Numbered from the stretch's first letter, positions 25,390 through 34,199 are shown. The stretch is 64,000 bases of DNA from Anaerolineae bacterium (GCA_020849765.1 JADLAY010000025.1:1-64000), one strand, 5' to 3'. Notes: a model not told the origin generated them from the letters alone. Numbers and translations are program-made.

Positions 25390-26613
25390 TTATCCCATTA
25401 ACCCGTCGTTCAGCTTCACGATCACGTCGCGCAGGCCGTTCGCGATCTCGACCAGCCGCTCGATCGCCACGATCTCCGGCTTATCCTCCGGCGTGTGCGT
25501 CAACTGCGCCGAGAGCGTCCAGTAATCGGCCGAGGTCAGCGCCAGCGCGGGGCGCCCGTTGAAGACGAACAGTGAGTGATCGCTTTGATACCATGGCTCG
25601 CCCTCGGTCAGCGCCGGGTAGGCGGCGAACGCCTTGCGGATCGGTGTCTCGATCTCCGGCGGGCAGCCGTAGAGCGAAAAGGCGCTGTCGCTGTCCTTGT
25701 AGCCGGCGCCGTCGACGTTGATGCCGACCGCGATTTCGTCGAAACAGCCGTCGTTCTGCGCGATCCAGATCTTCTCGCCCGGTGCGAGGTAATAATCCTC
25801 ACCGTTGATGGCGACGATCTCGAGGCCCAGATCGCCGTCGTATTCGCGCAGCAGTTCGCCGAGCAGCAGCAGGGTGATCACGCCGGTGCCGTTGTCGATG
25901 GCGCCGGGCGTGCCGATTTTGGCGTCGATGTGAGCGAAGACGACGATCCGGCGCTCGGAACGCCCGGCTTTGCGCGCGACGATCTGCTCGCCGCTCGACG
26001 GGATGCGCGTCGCCCGGCTCGTCAGCGCCGCCGTCGCGCCGACGTGCGCCGCCAACCGCTGGCCTTCTTCCTCGGTCATGTAGACCGACGGAATGTCGAA
26101 GTCGCCGTCCTCGAACATCGGGAACGGATAGACGCCGCCCGCCGTCTGCGTGTTACGGCCGGTGGCGCAGACGAGCGCGGCGGGTGCTTTCGCCTCGACC
26201 AGCGCGACGATCTGCCGGTGCTCGTCCGGGTTGTAGAACGGGAAGTTCTTCGGCATCACCTGTTCTTTGGCGATCTCGCCGTGCAGCAGCAGAATCTTGC
26301 CAGCCGCGTCGGTCGCTTCCAGCTCGGCGATTGAAGCGGCGGCGACCAGCGGGGCGCTCACGTCGCAGCCGAGCGAGTACGGGCTGGGCTGCGCGTCGAA
26401 CGCGAGGCCGCCGACCGTCAGATCCGCGCCGTCCTCGTGCCAATCGATGCAGTCGAACGGTGTCCCCTCGACCGCGAAGCCGAAACCGCGCATCGTCCGC
26501 GCGAAGAAGTCCGTCGCCGCGCGATTGCCCGCGCTGCCGACCCGCCGGTTCGAGATGTCCCGACACAGGTAGCCCAGATACGCCGTCGCGCGTTCCGTCA
26601 GATGGTTGGGCAT
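25390..26613 (-). CDS. M28 family metallopeptidase (aminopeptidase-like)
   Basis: A 407-residue M28 peptidase. ATG 26613 has AAAGGA seven bases upstream; the further upstream frame is not protein-like. A PA-like insert (residues about 70-200) precedes the catalytic part. Zinc ligands of the co-catalytic site are visible: His and Asp in VVFAHIDAKIGTPGAIDNGTG, Glu in AINGEDYYL, a further Asp in GINVDGAG, and His in WYQSDHSLFVF. No signal peptide is seen, so it is probably cytoplasmic, releasing N-terminal amino acids from peptides, which suits a cell with several peptide importers. Confidence 0.8.
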   Translation of the reverse strand: MPNHLTERATAYLGYLCRDISNRRVGSAGNRAATDFFARTMRGFGFAVEGTPFDCIDWHEDGADLTVGGLAFDAQPSPYSLGCDVSAPLVAAASIAELEATDAAGKILLLHGEIAKEQVMPKNFPFYNPDEHRQIVALVEAKAPAALVCATGRNTQTAGGVYPFPMFEDGDFDIPSVYMTEEEGQRLAAHVGATAALTSRATRIPSSGEQIVARKAGRSERRIVVFAHIDAKIGTPGAIDNGTGVITLLLLGELLREYDGDLGLEIVAINGEDYYLAPGEKIWIAQNDGCFDEIAVGINVDGAGYKDSDSAFSLYGCPPEIETPIRKAFAAYPALTEGEPWYQSDHSLFVFNGRPALALTSADYWTLSAQLTHTPEDKPEIVAIERLVEIANGLRDVIVKLNDGLMG

Positions 26614-26760
26614 CGTTCGTCCTTTCGTGATCCCATTCCAGTTCTGAATGACGGATCGCGACGTTTTGTGAATAATTTCACTATGGAAGCCTGGCGGACA
26701 CTGCGTTGAGCCTGACTCAATTCGTGCTCGCTGCCGACATCCCATCTTTCGCAAAGCTTA

Positions 26761-26788
26761 TGACAAATATTGACTGACAACTATTGAA
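26761..26788 (+). promoter_or_regulatory. Two adjacent 14-bp direct repeats upstream of AKR-tetR operon
   Basis: TGACAAATATTGAC and TGACAACTATTGAA are exactly adjacent (26761-26774, 26775-26788), about 60 bases before the aldo/keto reductase start. TTGACT spans their junction and could also be a -35 box. This is a candidate binding site for the TetR-type regulator encoded downstream in the same operon. Confidence 0.45.
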
Positions 26789-26845
26789 TTATGTCACTTG
26801 AAGAAGGATACTCTCCTCATCGCACCTGGAGAGGAGAAACAGACG

Positions 26846-27841
26846 ATGGAAATGCGCAATCTGGGCAGCAGCGGCTTGCAGGTTTCGGCGCTCGGCCTCG
26901 GCTTGATGGGCATGTCGGACTTCTACGGCCCTGCCGACGAGACGGAGAGCATCGCCACCATCCACGCCGCGCTCGACGCGGGCGTGACCCTGCTCGATAC
27001 CGGGGACTTCTACGGCATGGGGCATAACGAGCTGCTCCTGCGCGAGGCGCTGCGCGGCCGCCAGCGCGATCACGTCACCATCAGCGTCAAGTTTGGCAAC
27101 CTGCGCGACCCTGCGGGCGGCTGGAATGGCCTCGATACGCGCCCGGTCGCCATCAAGAACGCACTGGCCTACACCCTGCGCCGTCTGGGTACCGATCACG
27201 TCGACATCTACCGGCCGTCGCGGCTCGACCCGAAGGTGCCGATCGAGGACACTGTCGGCACGATTGCGGAGATGGTACAGGCAGGCTACGTCCGCTACAT
27301 CGGCCTGTCGGAGGTCGGTGCGGACACGATCCGACGCGCGCACGCCGTGCACCCGATCAACGACGTGCAGATCGAGTACTCGCTGATCTCACGCGGCATC
27401 GAAGAGTCAATTTTGCCGACCTGTCGCGAGTTGGGCATCGGCATCACCGCCTACGGTGTGCTTTCGCGCGGGCTGCTCAGCGGCCACTGGTCGAAGGAGC
27501 GCGCGCTGACACCGACCGACTTCCGCAGCCATGGCCCGCGCTTCACGGGCGACAATCTGGAGCACAATCTGGCGCTGGTCGAAACGCTGCGCAGCATCGC
27601 CGAGGCCAAGGGCGCGACCGTCGCCCAGGTCGCCATCGCCTGGGTGCTGGCACGCGGGGCAGACATTGTGCCATTGGTCGGCGCACGGCGGCGTGACCGT
27701 CTGGCCGAGTCGCTGGCGGCGCTCGATCTGACGCTGACGGCGGACGACCTGGCACAGATCGAGACGGCTATCCCGGTTGGCGCGGCGGCGGGCGACCGTT
27801 ATAATGCGCAACAGATGGCAATCCTCGACAGCGAACGTTAG
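26846..27841 (+). CDS. Aldo/keto reductase
   Basis: A 331-residue AKR with the (beta/alpha)8 NADPH-dependent fold. ATG 26846 follows GAGGAG; MEMRNLGSSGLQVSALGLGLMGMS is the canonical start. The catalytic Asp-Tyr pair lies in LLDTGDFYG and the Lys in ISVKFGN. The usual His region (…QHRVDP in many members) reads IYRPSRLDPKVPIEDTVG, so the catalytic His is replaced, as in one known AKR subgroup. Later motifs GLSEVGADTIRRAHAVHPINDVQIEYSL and AYGVLSRGLLSG fit. It is 16 bases upstream of a TetR gene, in the same operon. The substrate is unknown. Confidence 0.85.
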   Translation: MEMRNLGSSGLQVSALGLGLMGMSDFYGPADETESIATIHAALDAGVTLLDTGDFYGMGHNELLLREALRGRQRDHVTISVKFGNLRDPAGGWNGLDTRPVAIKNALAYTLRRLGTDHVDIYRPSRLDPKVPIEDTVGTIAEMVQAGYVRYIGLSEVGADTIRRAHAVHPINDVQIEYSLISRGIEESILPTCRELGIGITAYGVLSRGLLSGHWSKERALTPTDFRSHGPRFTGDNLEHNLALVETLRSIAEAKGATVAQVAIAWVLARGADIVPLVGARRRDRLAESLAALDLTLTADDLAQIETAIPVGAAAGDRYNAQQMAILDSER

Positions 27842-27857
27842 CGAGACAAACACGCAC

Positions 27858-28442
27858 ATGAATGACTCGGTACTCACTGCAGAACGGATAATCGACGCGG
27901 CGGAAGACGTCCTGCGGCGCTACGGCCCGGACAAAGCGACGGTGGTCGATGTCGCCCGCGCGTTGGGAGTCAGTCACGGCAGTGTGTACCGTCATTTCCC
28001 CAGCAAGGCCGCGCTGAGGGATGCGGTGGCGGAACGCTGGCTCGAAGGCGTCTCCAGCCCGCTGGAGAGCATCGTTGACGAAGACGGCCCCGCGCCGGAG
28101 CGCCTGCACCGCTGGTTCGACACGCTGATCGCGACCAAGCGCGGACGCGCGCAGGACGATCCGGAGTTGTTCGCCAACTACCTCCAACTGGCGACCGAGG
28201 CGCGCGAGGTGATAGTGCGCCACGTCGAAACGCTCGTCAGCCAGCTCACGCGCATCATCGCCGATGGCGTCGCGCGCGGCGAATTCCACGTTGCCGATCC
28301 GGCGGTGGCGGCGCGGGCGACGCTCCATGCGACCGTGCGCTTCCACGACCCGGTTCATGCCGCGCAGTGGAGCGACCCCAACATCGACGCGGCGTTCGAG
28401 GCCGTCTGGGTCTTCGTCCTGGCCGGGTTGGGCGCCAGCTAG
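27858..28442 (+). CDS. TetR family transcriptional regulator
   Basis: A 194-residue TetR-type repressor. ATG 27858 gives the typical short N-terminus. The HTH reads ATVVDVARALGVSHGSVYRHFPSKAALRDAV. The C-terminal ligand/dimer domain ends in FEAVWVFVLAGLGAS. It lies 16 bases after the aldo/keto reductase gene and probably controls that operon, perhaps through the direct repeats at 26761. Its stop overlaps the stop of the convergent membrane-protein gene by four bases. Confidence 0.85.
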   Translation: MNDSVLTAERIIDAAEDVLRRYGPDKATVVDVARALGVSHGSVYRHFPSKAALRDAVAERWLEGVSSPLESIVDEDGPAPERLHRWFDTLIATKRGRAQDDPELFANYLQLATEAREVIVRHVETLVSQLTRIIADGVARGEFHVADPAVAARATLHATVRFHDPVHAAQWSDPNIDAAFEAVWVFVLAGLGAS

Positions 28443-28936
28443 CGCGAACGCCAGAACAACCAGATCACGTAGATGACCGACAGCGCATCGACCGCCAGCA
28501 AGATCATCTGCGGCGCCGACGCGTCGTAGCTGAATATGCCCACCAGCACAGCCAGCATCTGGGTGACCAGGAATACACCGCCGTGCGCCATGACGACGTG
28601 ACGCCAATCACGGCGCTGCTCCTGGCAGTACGTTTCCCAGCCCAACCCTTTGAGGCGCTTTTCGTGATGCTCGCGGATGTATTCGGCGGCGCGGCGCGTG
28701 CGGAAGTCGTTCTGCCGCCACGCCAGCGCCAGCAAGGCGGCCAGCACGGGGTAGATCAGGGCGATCGTGCCGGTACCCAGGCCGACGCCTAGGAAGACGG
28801 CCGCCAGCGTCAACGTCATCGACACAAGCTGCTGCCGGAGTTCGATGCGCTTGAGGATCTCCTGGCGCAGCGTGCCGTACTCGGCCATGAGCACGGTTCG
28901 CTCATCGGCGTCCAACGAAGTCTGCCCGACGCTCAT
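28439..28936 (-). CDS. Small membrane protein of unknown function
   Basis: A 165-residue protein with an N-terminal amphipathic helix (LMAEYGTLRQEILKRIELRQQ), a hydrophobic hairpin (LVSMTLTLAAVFLGVGLGTGTIALIYPVLAALLALAW), a charged middle (FRTRRAAEYIREHHEKRL) and a second hairpin (VFLVTQMLAVLVGIF…MILLAVDALSVIYVIWLFW). Four membrane segments with both ends cytoplasmic are likely. The ATG at 28936 is preceded by AGGAGGAAT. I do not recognise a named family. It overlaps the convergent tetR stop. Confidence 0.6.
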   Translation of the reverse strand: MSVGQTSLDADERTVLMAEYGTLRQEILKRIELRQQLVSMTLTLAAVFLGVGLGTGTIALIYPVLAALLALAWRQNDFRTRRAAEYIREHHEKRLKGLGWETYCQEQRRDWRHVVMAHGGVFLVTQMLAVLVGIFSYDASAPQMILLAVDALSVIYVIWLFWRSR

Positions 28937-29078
28937 TTGGATTCCTCCTGTGTGGAGAAACCAATCAACAGGCAGCGATTGTCATCCTCTGGCTGGATTC
29001 GTGCAAATTTGCCGCTTCATGTCGCCAGGGCTGATCCATGAAATGCCGGATGGATCTACATAAGATCGAGTCGACCTG

Positions 29079-29134
29079 GTAGGGACGCGATTATTCGCGT
29101 CCGGGATGTCGGACGGCAAGAATGCCGTCCCTAC
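29079..29134. repeat. Composite modular palindrome
   Basis: Two hairpins, GGGACGCGA…TCGCGTCC-like and GGACGGCA…TGCCGTCC, are bracketed by outer inverted ends GTAGGGACG/CGTCCCTAC. The architecture is the same as at 9195-9250 but the inner stems are different. It lies in the gap between two minus-strand genes. Confidence 0.75.
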
Positions 29135-29166
29135 ACGTAGATTGGGGTTGATGGAACAGCACCGCC

Positions 29167-30366
29167 TCACAGCGTCCCCTTCAGCGCTGCGAATGCCTCC
29201 TGCTCGGCGTCGCGGATGCCGGCGACGTGCCCGGCCAGGTTTTCGCGCATGACTGCCGCTTGTGCCTCGTCGAGCGGGAAGCCGTCGTCCATCGCCTTGC
29301 GCAGCGCGTCCTGGCGCGCCCTGATTTGCACACGTTCGCCGTCCGTGTCCAGGCCACACTCCAGGAAGTGATGGTACTCGCGGTCGAGCAGGTCGCGCGC
29401 TTCCTTGAGCGGGGGGATCGTCTGCGGCAGCAGCGCGTCGGCGAAGGCCGTCCACAGCCTGGCGCAGGCGCGGAACTGATCAGCCACGGCGTGCAGATCG
29501 GGCTTGCTCAGGATCTGCGCCGCCTCGTCCAGGAAGTCGGCGTAGATGCCGCGCGCGCCCGCGCCACCGGTATAGAAATCTTCCAGATACTTGTAGGTCG
29601 AGGTCAGCCCGGCGTACATGCGCGGGCCGGTCGCGAACATCTTGGCCCAGCTTTGTTTTGTCTTCGACTGCGTCAGCAGGTCGATCCATTTGTCATAGGC
29701 GGCGAAGCCCCAACTGCTCGGTGTGCCGACCGGCGGCTTGCCGGTGAAGATGTCGATGCAGGCGCGGATGCCCGCCTCGACCGCGTTCGGCAGCCGGTCA
29801 GGATCGGGCGCGCCGATCGTCATCATGCGCTGGCGCGTCTTGCTCAGACGGGCGCGCGCCGCGGCGAAGCGCTCGGCATCGACCACGATCGGCACACGCG
29901 CGCGGTCGGCGATGTGGACGGTGCCCGCCTGGGCATCGTAACCGTAGACGAGCACCGGCATCACCAGCCACAGATCCTCTTGCTCGGCGCCCATCAGCAG
30001 GGAGATCACATCCAGCCAGACGATGGCTGGTTTGCCCGCGACCAGCGCGTCGATCACGTTGGCGACGCCCTTCTGCGGATCGGTCGTCGTGCGCGGCTCG
30101 GTCGGGATCGCCAGCCGTTCGAAGGCCGCGACCGGCTCCTCATTGAATGGGTAACGCGTCAGGAAGTGCAGATGCGGGTCGTAGCCCTCATACTCGAAGG
30201 CGAAGTAGCCCGCCGCGATGCCGCCGCTGATGCCCATCAGCAGCGCCTCGCTGTACGGCTGGCCCGTGTGCGGCGCGGTGACGCCCTGGTAAGCCAACGC
30301 ATTGGTCAGATAGCCGGTCGCCCAGGCCAGCCCGTCGAACTGCTTGTAATCCGCCAGTTGTGGCAT
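29167..30366 (-). CDS. BtrH N-terminal-like / DUF4872-type protein
   Basis: A 399-residue protein. The N-terminal third resembles BtrH_N, a papain-like fold known from acyl-transfer in butirosin synthesis: a start like QFDGLAWATGYLTNALAYQG, LLMGISGGIAAGYFAFEY, then KPAIVWLDVISL and VLVYGYDAQAGTVHIADRA. The C-terminal two-thirds are helical (DUF4872-like). In BtrH the nucleophile Cys would sit near the N-terminus; here the corresponding position appears to be Trp-Ala-Thr (no Cys), so the acyltransferase chemistry is doubtful. GAGGAGGG lies upstream of the ATG. No antibiotic-biosynthesis genes are nearby. Confidence 0.6.
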   Translation of the reverse strand: MPQLADYKQFDGLAWATGYLTNALAYQGVTAPHTGQPYSEALLMGISGGIAAGYFAFEYEGYDPHLHFLTRYPFNEEPVAAFERLAIPTEPRTTTDPQKGVANVIDALVAGKPAIVWLDVISLLMGAEQEDLWLVMPVLVYGYDAQAGTVHIADRARVPIVVDAERFAAARARLSKTRQRMMTIGAPDPDRLPNAVEAGIRACIDIFTGKPPVGTPSSWGFAAYDKWIDLLTQSKTKQSWAKMFATGPRMYAGLTSTYKYLEDFYTGGAGARGIYADFLDEAAQILSKPDLHAVADQFRACARLWTAFADALLPQTIPPLKEARDLLDREYHHFLECGLDTDGERVQIRARQDALRKAMDDGFPLDEAQAAVMRENLAGHVAGIRDAEQEAFAALKGTL

Positions 30367-30582
30367 GTTCGCCCTCCTCTCGTCGACTCAATGAATGCCA
30401 GGATAAGGGCAGCCATAAGTGATTGGAAGATGCCAGGACTCTTAAACGGGCGCGACCAGGCTATGAGTGCGGCGGCGAATAGATCGGCCTCTACTATACC
30501 CGCGCGGCCTGCATCTGGGAAAATCGCGCGGCCATGCCATAATCTGCCGCCCTGGCATCACGACATCAGGCAAGGATCACGT

Positions 30583-31383
30583 ATGACGCTCAAGGTTTGT
30601 CTGGCGGGTGCGACCGGCTGGGCCGGTTCTGCGCTGGCGAAGGGCATTTTCAAGGCTGAGGATATGGCGCTCACGATCGGGATAGCGCGGAGCCATGCGG
30701 GCGAGTCGCTGGGGGACGTGCTCCAGCTTGACGGCCTGGACGCGCCAATCGTCGCCTCCGCCGCGGAAGCGCTGCAATACGGCCCGGAGATCTTCTTCGA
30801 GTTCACGAAGCCGGACGTGGCCAAGTCGAACATCCTGACGGCTCTGCGTGGCGGCTGTCACGTCGTCGTCGGCACCTCTGGCCTGACCGACGCGGATTAC
30901 GCCGAGATCGACGCGGTCGCGCGCGAGGTCGAGCGCGGTGTGCTCGCGGCTGGCAACTTCGCGCTGACGGTCGTCTTGCTGCAGAAGTTCGCCGAGATGG
31001 CCGCCAAATACATCCCCCACAGTGAGATCATCGACTACGCCCACGAAGACAAGGTCGACGTGCCGAGCGGCACCGTACGCGAACTGGCTCACCGCTTGAG
31101 CACGATCCGCGAGTCGCAGCTCGATATCGCACTGGAAGACGTGAGCGGACCGCGTGAGACGCGCGGCGCACGCCTCAATGGCACGCAGGTGCATTCCGTC
31201 CGCTTGCCCGGCTACGTCATCGCATTGGATGTCATTTTCGGCATGCACGAGCAGAAGCTGATCCTGCGCCACGAAGCCGGGTCGAGCGCCGAACCCTACG
31301 TCGACGGCGGCCTGCTCGCTATCCGCAGCGTCAGCCGCCTCGTCGGGCTGCATCGCGGGCTGGACAGCGTGATGGCGTTTTAG
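30583..31383 (+). CDS. dapB: 4-hydroxy-tetrahydrodipicolinate reductase
   Basis: A 266-residue DapB, the usual size, catalysing the NAD(P)H reduction step to tetrahydrodipicolinate in lysine and diaminopimelate synthesis. ATG 30583 follows AAGGA. Residues 3-16 form the Rossmann glycine loop (KVCLAGATGWAGS). FEFTKPDVAKSNI and VVVGTSGLTDADY are typical. The substrate loop reads YAHEDKVDVPSGTVRELA, where the family has HHxxKxDxPSGTA; the second His appears replaced by Glu. No other dap genes are adjacent. A much longer open frame upstream in phase is only the antisense of the BtrH_N-like gene. Confidence 0.85.
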   Translation: MTLKVCLAGATGWAGSALAKGIFKAEDMALTIGIARSHAGESLGDVLQLDGLDAPIVASAAEALQYGPEIFFEFTKPDVAKSNILTALRGGCHVVVGTSGLTDADYAEIDAVAREVERGVLAAGNFALTVVLLQKFAEMAAKYIPHSEIIDYAHEDKVDVPSGTVRELAHRLSTIRESQLDIALEDVSGPRETRGARLNGTQVHSVRLPGYVIALDVIFGMHEQKLILRHEAGSSAEPYVDGGLLAIRSVSRLVGLHRGLDSVMAF

Positions 31384-31466
31384 TACACCGCAACCTTACG
31401 TTGTCACCCAGCATGACATGTGTGTCTTATAAGCCGGTCAAAGTGACTTACGATGCGTTTGTGTCC

Positions 31467-31559
31467 GCCGGACGTTGAAACGCCCGGCTCACCTCATCAA
31501 GCGCACTAAAGGCGCTTTGTAATCCTTTCGGATCTCTTGTAGCCCCTTCAGTGGGCTTT
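31467..31559. repeat. Multi-hairpin element with TTGA-type loop
   Basis: A hairpin GCCGGACG/CGCCCGGC with a TTGAAA loop (31467-31488) is followed by AAGCGC…GCGCTT (31499-31517) and AGCCC…GGGCTT (31540-31559). It resembles the element at 21680-21803 read from the other strand. The rest of the 520-base gap 31384-31906 holds no gene I can support. Confidence 0.5.
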
Positions 31560-31906
31560 CTTCTAGTCAGCCGTGCTCAGGGGTTGGCACATCGTGCCGA
31601 CTGACGAACGCAGTGAGCCGCAATGCGAAGGCAGCGGAGCTGCCCCCGCGCAGCTTCAGCCAACGGCGGCGCAAAACGAAGCAACCGCAAGCGACACATC
31701 ACCACCACCATCCATCATGAAATCTCATCTTGTGGATGTACTAAGCCGATTTTGCCCTGGGGACAAGCTCAAAAGCATACAGGCCGCAGTGAGGTGAGCG
31801 GTAAATTCATACATTCTCGCGCTGGTAATTTATCTTAATGCTAGCGGATTGTAATTTTATGCTCTAATAAGCTTGGATAACCTGGCGACATCATCGTGAG
31901 CGCATC

Positions 31907-32293
31907 ATGGCTGTGATCCTCAATACCATCGAAAATGAAGGTATCGTCAGACTTCAAACCTCTGAGACGTGGACGGTCAACGAAATGATGACCGCAGTGC
32001 GCAAAGCGGCCGCCATCTGCAGCCAGTCGCCACAGCCCATGCACATGCTGATCGACGTCAGCCAGACCCAGCGGCTGCCGGATGACATGCTGCGCCCGCG
32101 CATCATGGCCGACGTGGCGCAGACCAATCACAGCTACGTCGTCATCGTCGGCGCCAACGCGCTCGTGCGCACGGTCGCCAATGCCTTCGCCATCATGATG
32201 CAGAGCACGCGCGTCCAGCACTTCAACACCATCCGCGACGCCATGGACTACCTGCGCCAGGTCAGCGAGGCCGAGCGCATCATCATCGCCTGA
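31907..32293 (+). CDS. Hypothetical protein, STAS/SpoIIAA-like
   Basis: A 128-residue protein with alternating strands and helices: VILNTIENEGIVRLQTSETWTVNEMMTAVRKAA, HMLIDVSQTQRLPDDML, SYVVIVGANALVRTVANAFAIMM, then VQHFNTIRDAMDYLRQV. This order resembles SpoIIAA-like/STAS domains found in many Chloroflexota as stand-alone proteins, but I see no decisive motif such as the phosphorylated Ser. The start is the ATG at 31907. It is apparently monocistronic; function unknown. Confidence 0.5.
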   Translation: MAVILNTIENEGIVRLQTSETWTVNEMMTAVRKAAAICSQSPQPMHMLIDVSQTQRLPDDMLRPRIMADVAQTNHSYVVIVGANALVRTVANAFAIMMQSTRVQHFNTIRDAMDYLRQVSEAERIIIA

Positions 32294-32402
32294 TCCCAGC
32301 CATCCCCAGCAGAATCGGATGCCGCCGAAGGAGCAGCGACTTCACATATTCCTGGCTCAGTAACTCTGCTGGAATAGAAGCATAACGTTCACAACCCTGT
32401 CA

Positions 32403-33089
32403 TTATGCCCTAGCCAGCACCAAGTCAAGCCATTCAAGCCAGAGACCATGCAACTTTTTAAATTCGTCAGTCAGCGCGGTTATTTTTTCTGGAGCTCCAT
32501 GCGCGTTGGGGAATATAGCTCGATCTTTCACATAGGCTAAATCTTGATTGGCTTCAAAAGCTGCATCCAACTCACCAACCACAGTCTCGAGCTGATGGCA
32601 GAGTTCTGTTAGTTTCCCCAACCTTAAAAGTATGGCACGGTCGTATAGCCAGCCAAAGAAGAAGTGCAGGAGTGGCTGACGCGGAAATCCGGCGACAAAC
32701 GCGTAGACATTTATGTCATCAATCACAGGACGCACAAAGTGGATGAATCGCCACCATCGATCCTTCTTTGTCTCACTTTCATCGTAGTCAATTAACAGAG
32801 GCCAACCACCATCATTGTTGAAATCGCTCCGCCCGAATTTCTGCTCTAGCTCTTCAAGAATCACACCGAGCGAAAATCGATATCTGTCTAGTAGCGTGCC
32901 AACATAAGAGTCTTCGATTGTGGCGTCATGGATTCTCAATGTCGCGTCAGTCACCATTTGTACGCGGTAACCAGCGATTGAAGACTTGAACTGAAGAAAG
33001 CTGAGCCGCACTCCTGCAGCGATGCTTGCTAGAATACCCAAGACGAATCCAATAAGCACAAAGAACAAGTTGATGCCTAGAGTTTCCAT
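32403..33089 (-). CDS. Hypothetical protein with one N-terminal membrane helix
   Basis: A 228-residue protein. ATG 33089 follows AGGTGG; the longer frame upstream overlaps the next gene and is not needed. The first 27 residues form a membrane anchor (METLGINLFFVLIGFVLGIL), followed by a mostly helical soluble domain with several Trp and acidic residues (EEKKDRWWRFIHFVRPVIDD-like segment, LTELCHQLETVVGELDAAFE). The GC content is clearly lower than in all neighbouring genes, suggesting recent acquisition. I do not recognise a family. It is wedged just downstream of an oligopeptide permease gene on the same strand. Confidence 0.6.
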   Translation of the reverse strand: METLGINLFFVLIGFVLGILASIAAGVRLSFLQFKSSIAGYRVQMVTDATLRIHDATIEDSYVGTLLDRYRFSLGVILEELEQKFGRSDFNNDGGWPLLIDYDESETKKDRWWRFIHFVRPVIDDINVYAFVAGFPRQPLLHFFFGWLYDRAILLRLGKLTELCHQLETVVGELDAAFEANQDLAYVKDRAIFPNAHGAPEKITALTDEFKKLHGLWLEWLDLVLARA

Positions 33090-33142
33090 CTCGTGCCACC
33101 TTTGTTGCCTTCTATTTTCTAAGTACCAAGCACCATCCCCCC

Positions 33143-34087
33143 TCACTCCAGCCGTATCCGCGGATTGAGCAGCGCGTAGACGACGTCCGCCAGCAGATTC
33201 GCCACGGCGAAGAAGAAGATGATCACCATCACGACCGCCTGCATGAGCGGGATGTCCTTACGCTCGACCGCGGCCACCATCAGCCGACCGAGGCCGGGAT
33301 AGCTGAACACATTCTCGATCACGATCAGGCCGCCGATCAGCCAGCCGAAGCTGAGCGCGATCACGGTGATCGTCGGCAGCAGGGCATTGCGCAGCACGTG
33401 CTTGAACAGCACCGTCCGCTGCGGCAGCCCCTTGAGCACCGCCGTGCGCACGTAGGGCTTCTTCAGTTCGTCGATCACGCCCGCGCGCGTCAGCCGCACG
33501 ATGTAGGCCAGCAGGACGAAGGTCGCCGTCAGCGCGGGCAGCGTCAACTGGCGGAACCACTGGCCGATGTCATTGCCCGGCGGTGTCGAACTGGCCGGGA
33601 ACCAATCGAGCGCGAGCGCGAACACGTTGATCAGCACCAGCCCGGTCACGAACTCCGGCAGCCCGACGACGGCCAGCGATACCAGCGAGATGCCCGCGTC
33701 GAGCGGTTTGTTCTCTTGCAGCCCGGCGATCACGCCCAGCACGATCGAGAGCGGCACGGCGACGATCATCGTCATCAGCGCCAGTTGCAGCGAATCGCCC
33801 AGCCGCGCCATCACCAGCGGGCGAATCGGCGCGCTGCCGCTCATGAACGACGTGCCCCAATCCCCGGCGATGAAGCGGCCCAGCCAGTTGACGTACTGCT
33901 GCGCGGGCGGCAGGTTAAGCCCCAACTGTTCGCGCAGGGCGTCGAGCGCTTCCGGGCGCGCCTCACGCCCCAGGATCAGGCGGGCGATGTCGCCGGGCAA
34001 GAGCTGCGTCAGCACGAAGATGAGCACGGAGGTCAGCAGCAGCGTCAGCGCGAGCAGCGCCAGCCGCCGCAGGATGAATCGGGTCAT
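33143..34087 (-). CDS. ABC transporter permease, DppB/OppB-like
   Basis: A 314-residue permease: N-terminal helix LALLALTLLLTSVLIFVLTQLLPGDIARLILGREA, then QQYVNWLGRFIAGDWGTSF, the EAA loop KKPYVRTAVLKGLPQRTVLFKHVLRNALLPTI, and the end ADVVYALLNPRIRLE. It would pair with the DppC-like permease at 37553-38452 and the fused ATPase at 34827-36893. It lies at the far end of that locus, separated from the ATPase gene by a plus-strand gene and a dispersed repeat, so it needs its own promoter. Confidence 0.88.
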   Translation of the reverse strand: MTRFILRRLALLALTLLLTSVLIFVLTQLLPGDIARLILGREARPEALDALREQLGLNLPPAQQYVNWLGRFIAGDWGTSFMSGSAPIRPLVMARLGDSLQLALMTMIVAVPLSIVLGVIAGLQENKPLDAGISLVSLAVVGLPEFVTGLVLINVFALALDWFPASSTPPGNDIGQWFRQLTLPALTATFVLLAYIVRLTRAGVIDELKKPYVRTAVLKGLPQRTVLFKHVLRNALLPTITVIALSFGWLIGGLIVIENVFSYPGLGRLMVAAVERKDIPLMQAVVMVIIFFFAVANLLADVVYALLNPRIRLE

Positions 34088-34127
34088 GGCAGGTTTCCTT
34101 GGTAACTGCTGGAAAACCTGCTCACAT

Positions 34128-34199
34128 TCACCTCTCCCCCCATCCCCCTCTCCGCGCGCGGAGAGGGGGAGTCGAAGCGCAGCGAGACGGGGGTGAGGT
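34128..34199. repeat. CCCCTCTCCG…GGAGAGGGG dispersed repeat
   Basis: The arms CCCCCTCTCCGCGC/GCGCGGAGAGGGGG form a strong hairpin, flanked by CACCTCTCCCCCCAT and GACGGGGGTGAGG. It is the same widespread type as 19721-19763. It occupies the divergent gap upstream of the DppB-like permease. Confidence 0.65.

Noticed and set aside
29227..30582. Long plus-strand frame in phase with and upstream of dapB
   Set aside because: It is the antisense of the BtrH_N-like gene and has an Arg/Gln/Val-rich shadow composition; dapB has its own ATG and ribosome site at 30583.
31573..31838. Short plus-strand frames in the 31.4-31.9 kb gap
   Set aside because: Two overlapping frames of similar length, neither with a ribosome site or protein-like pattern.
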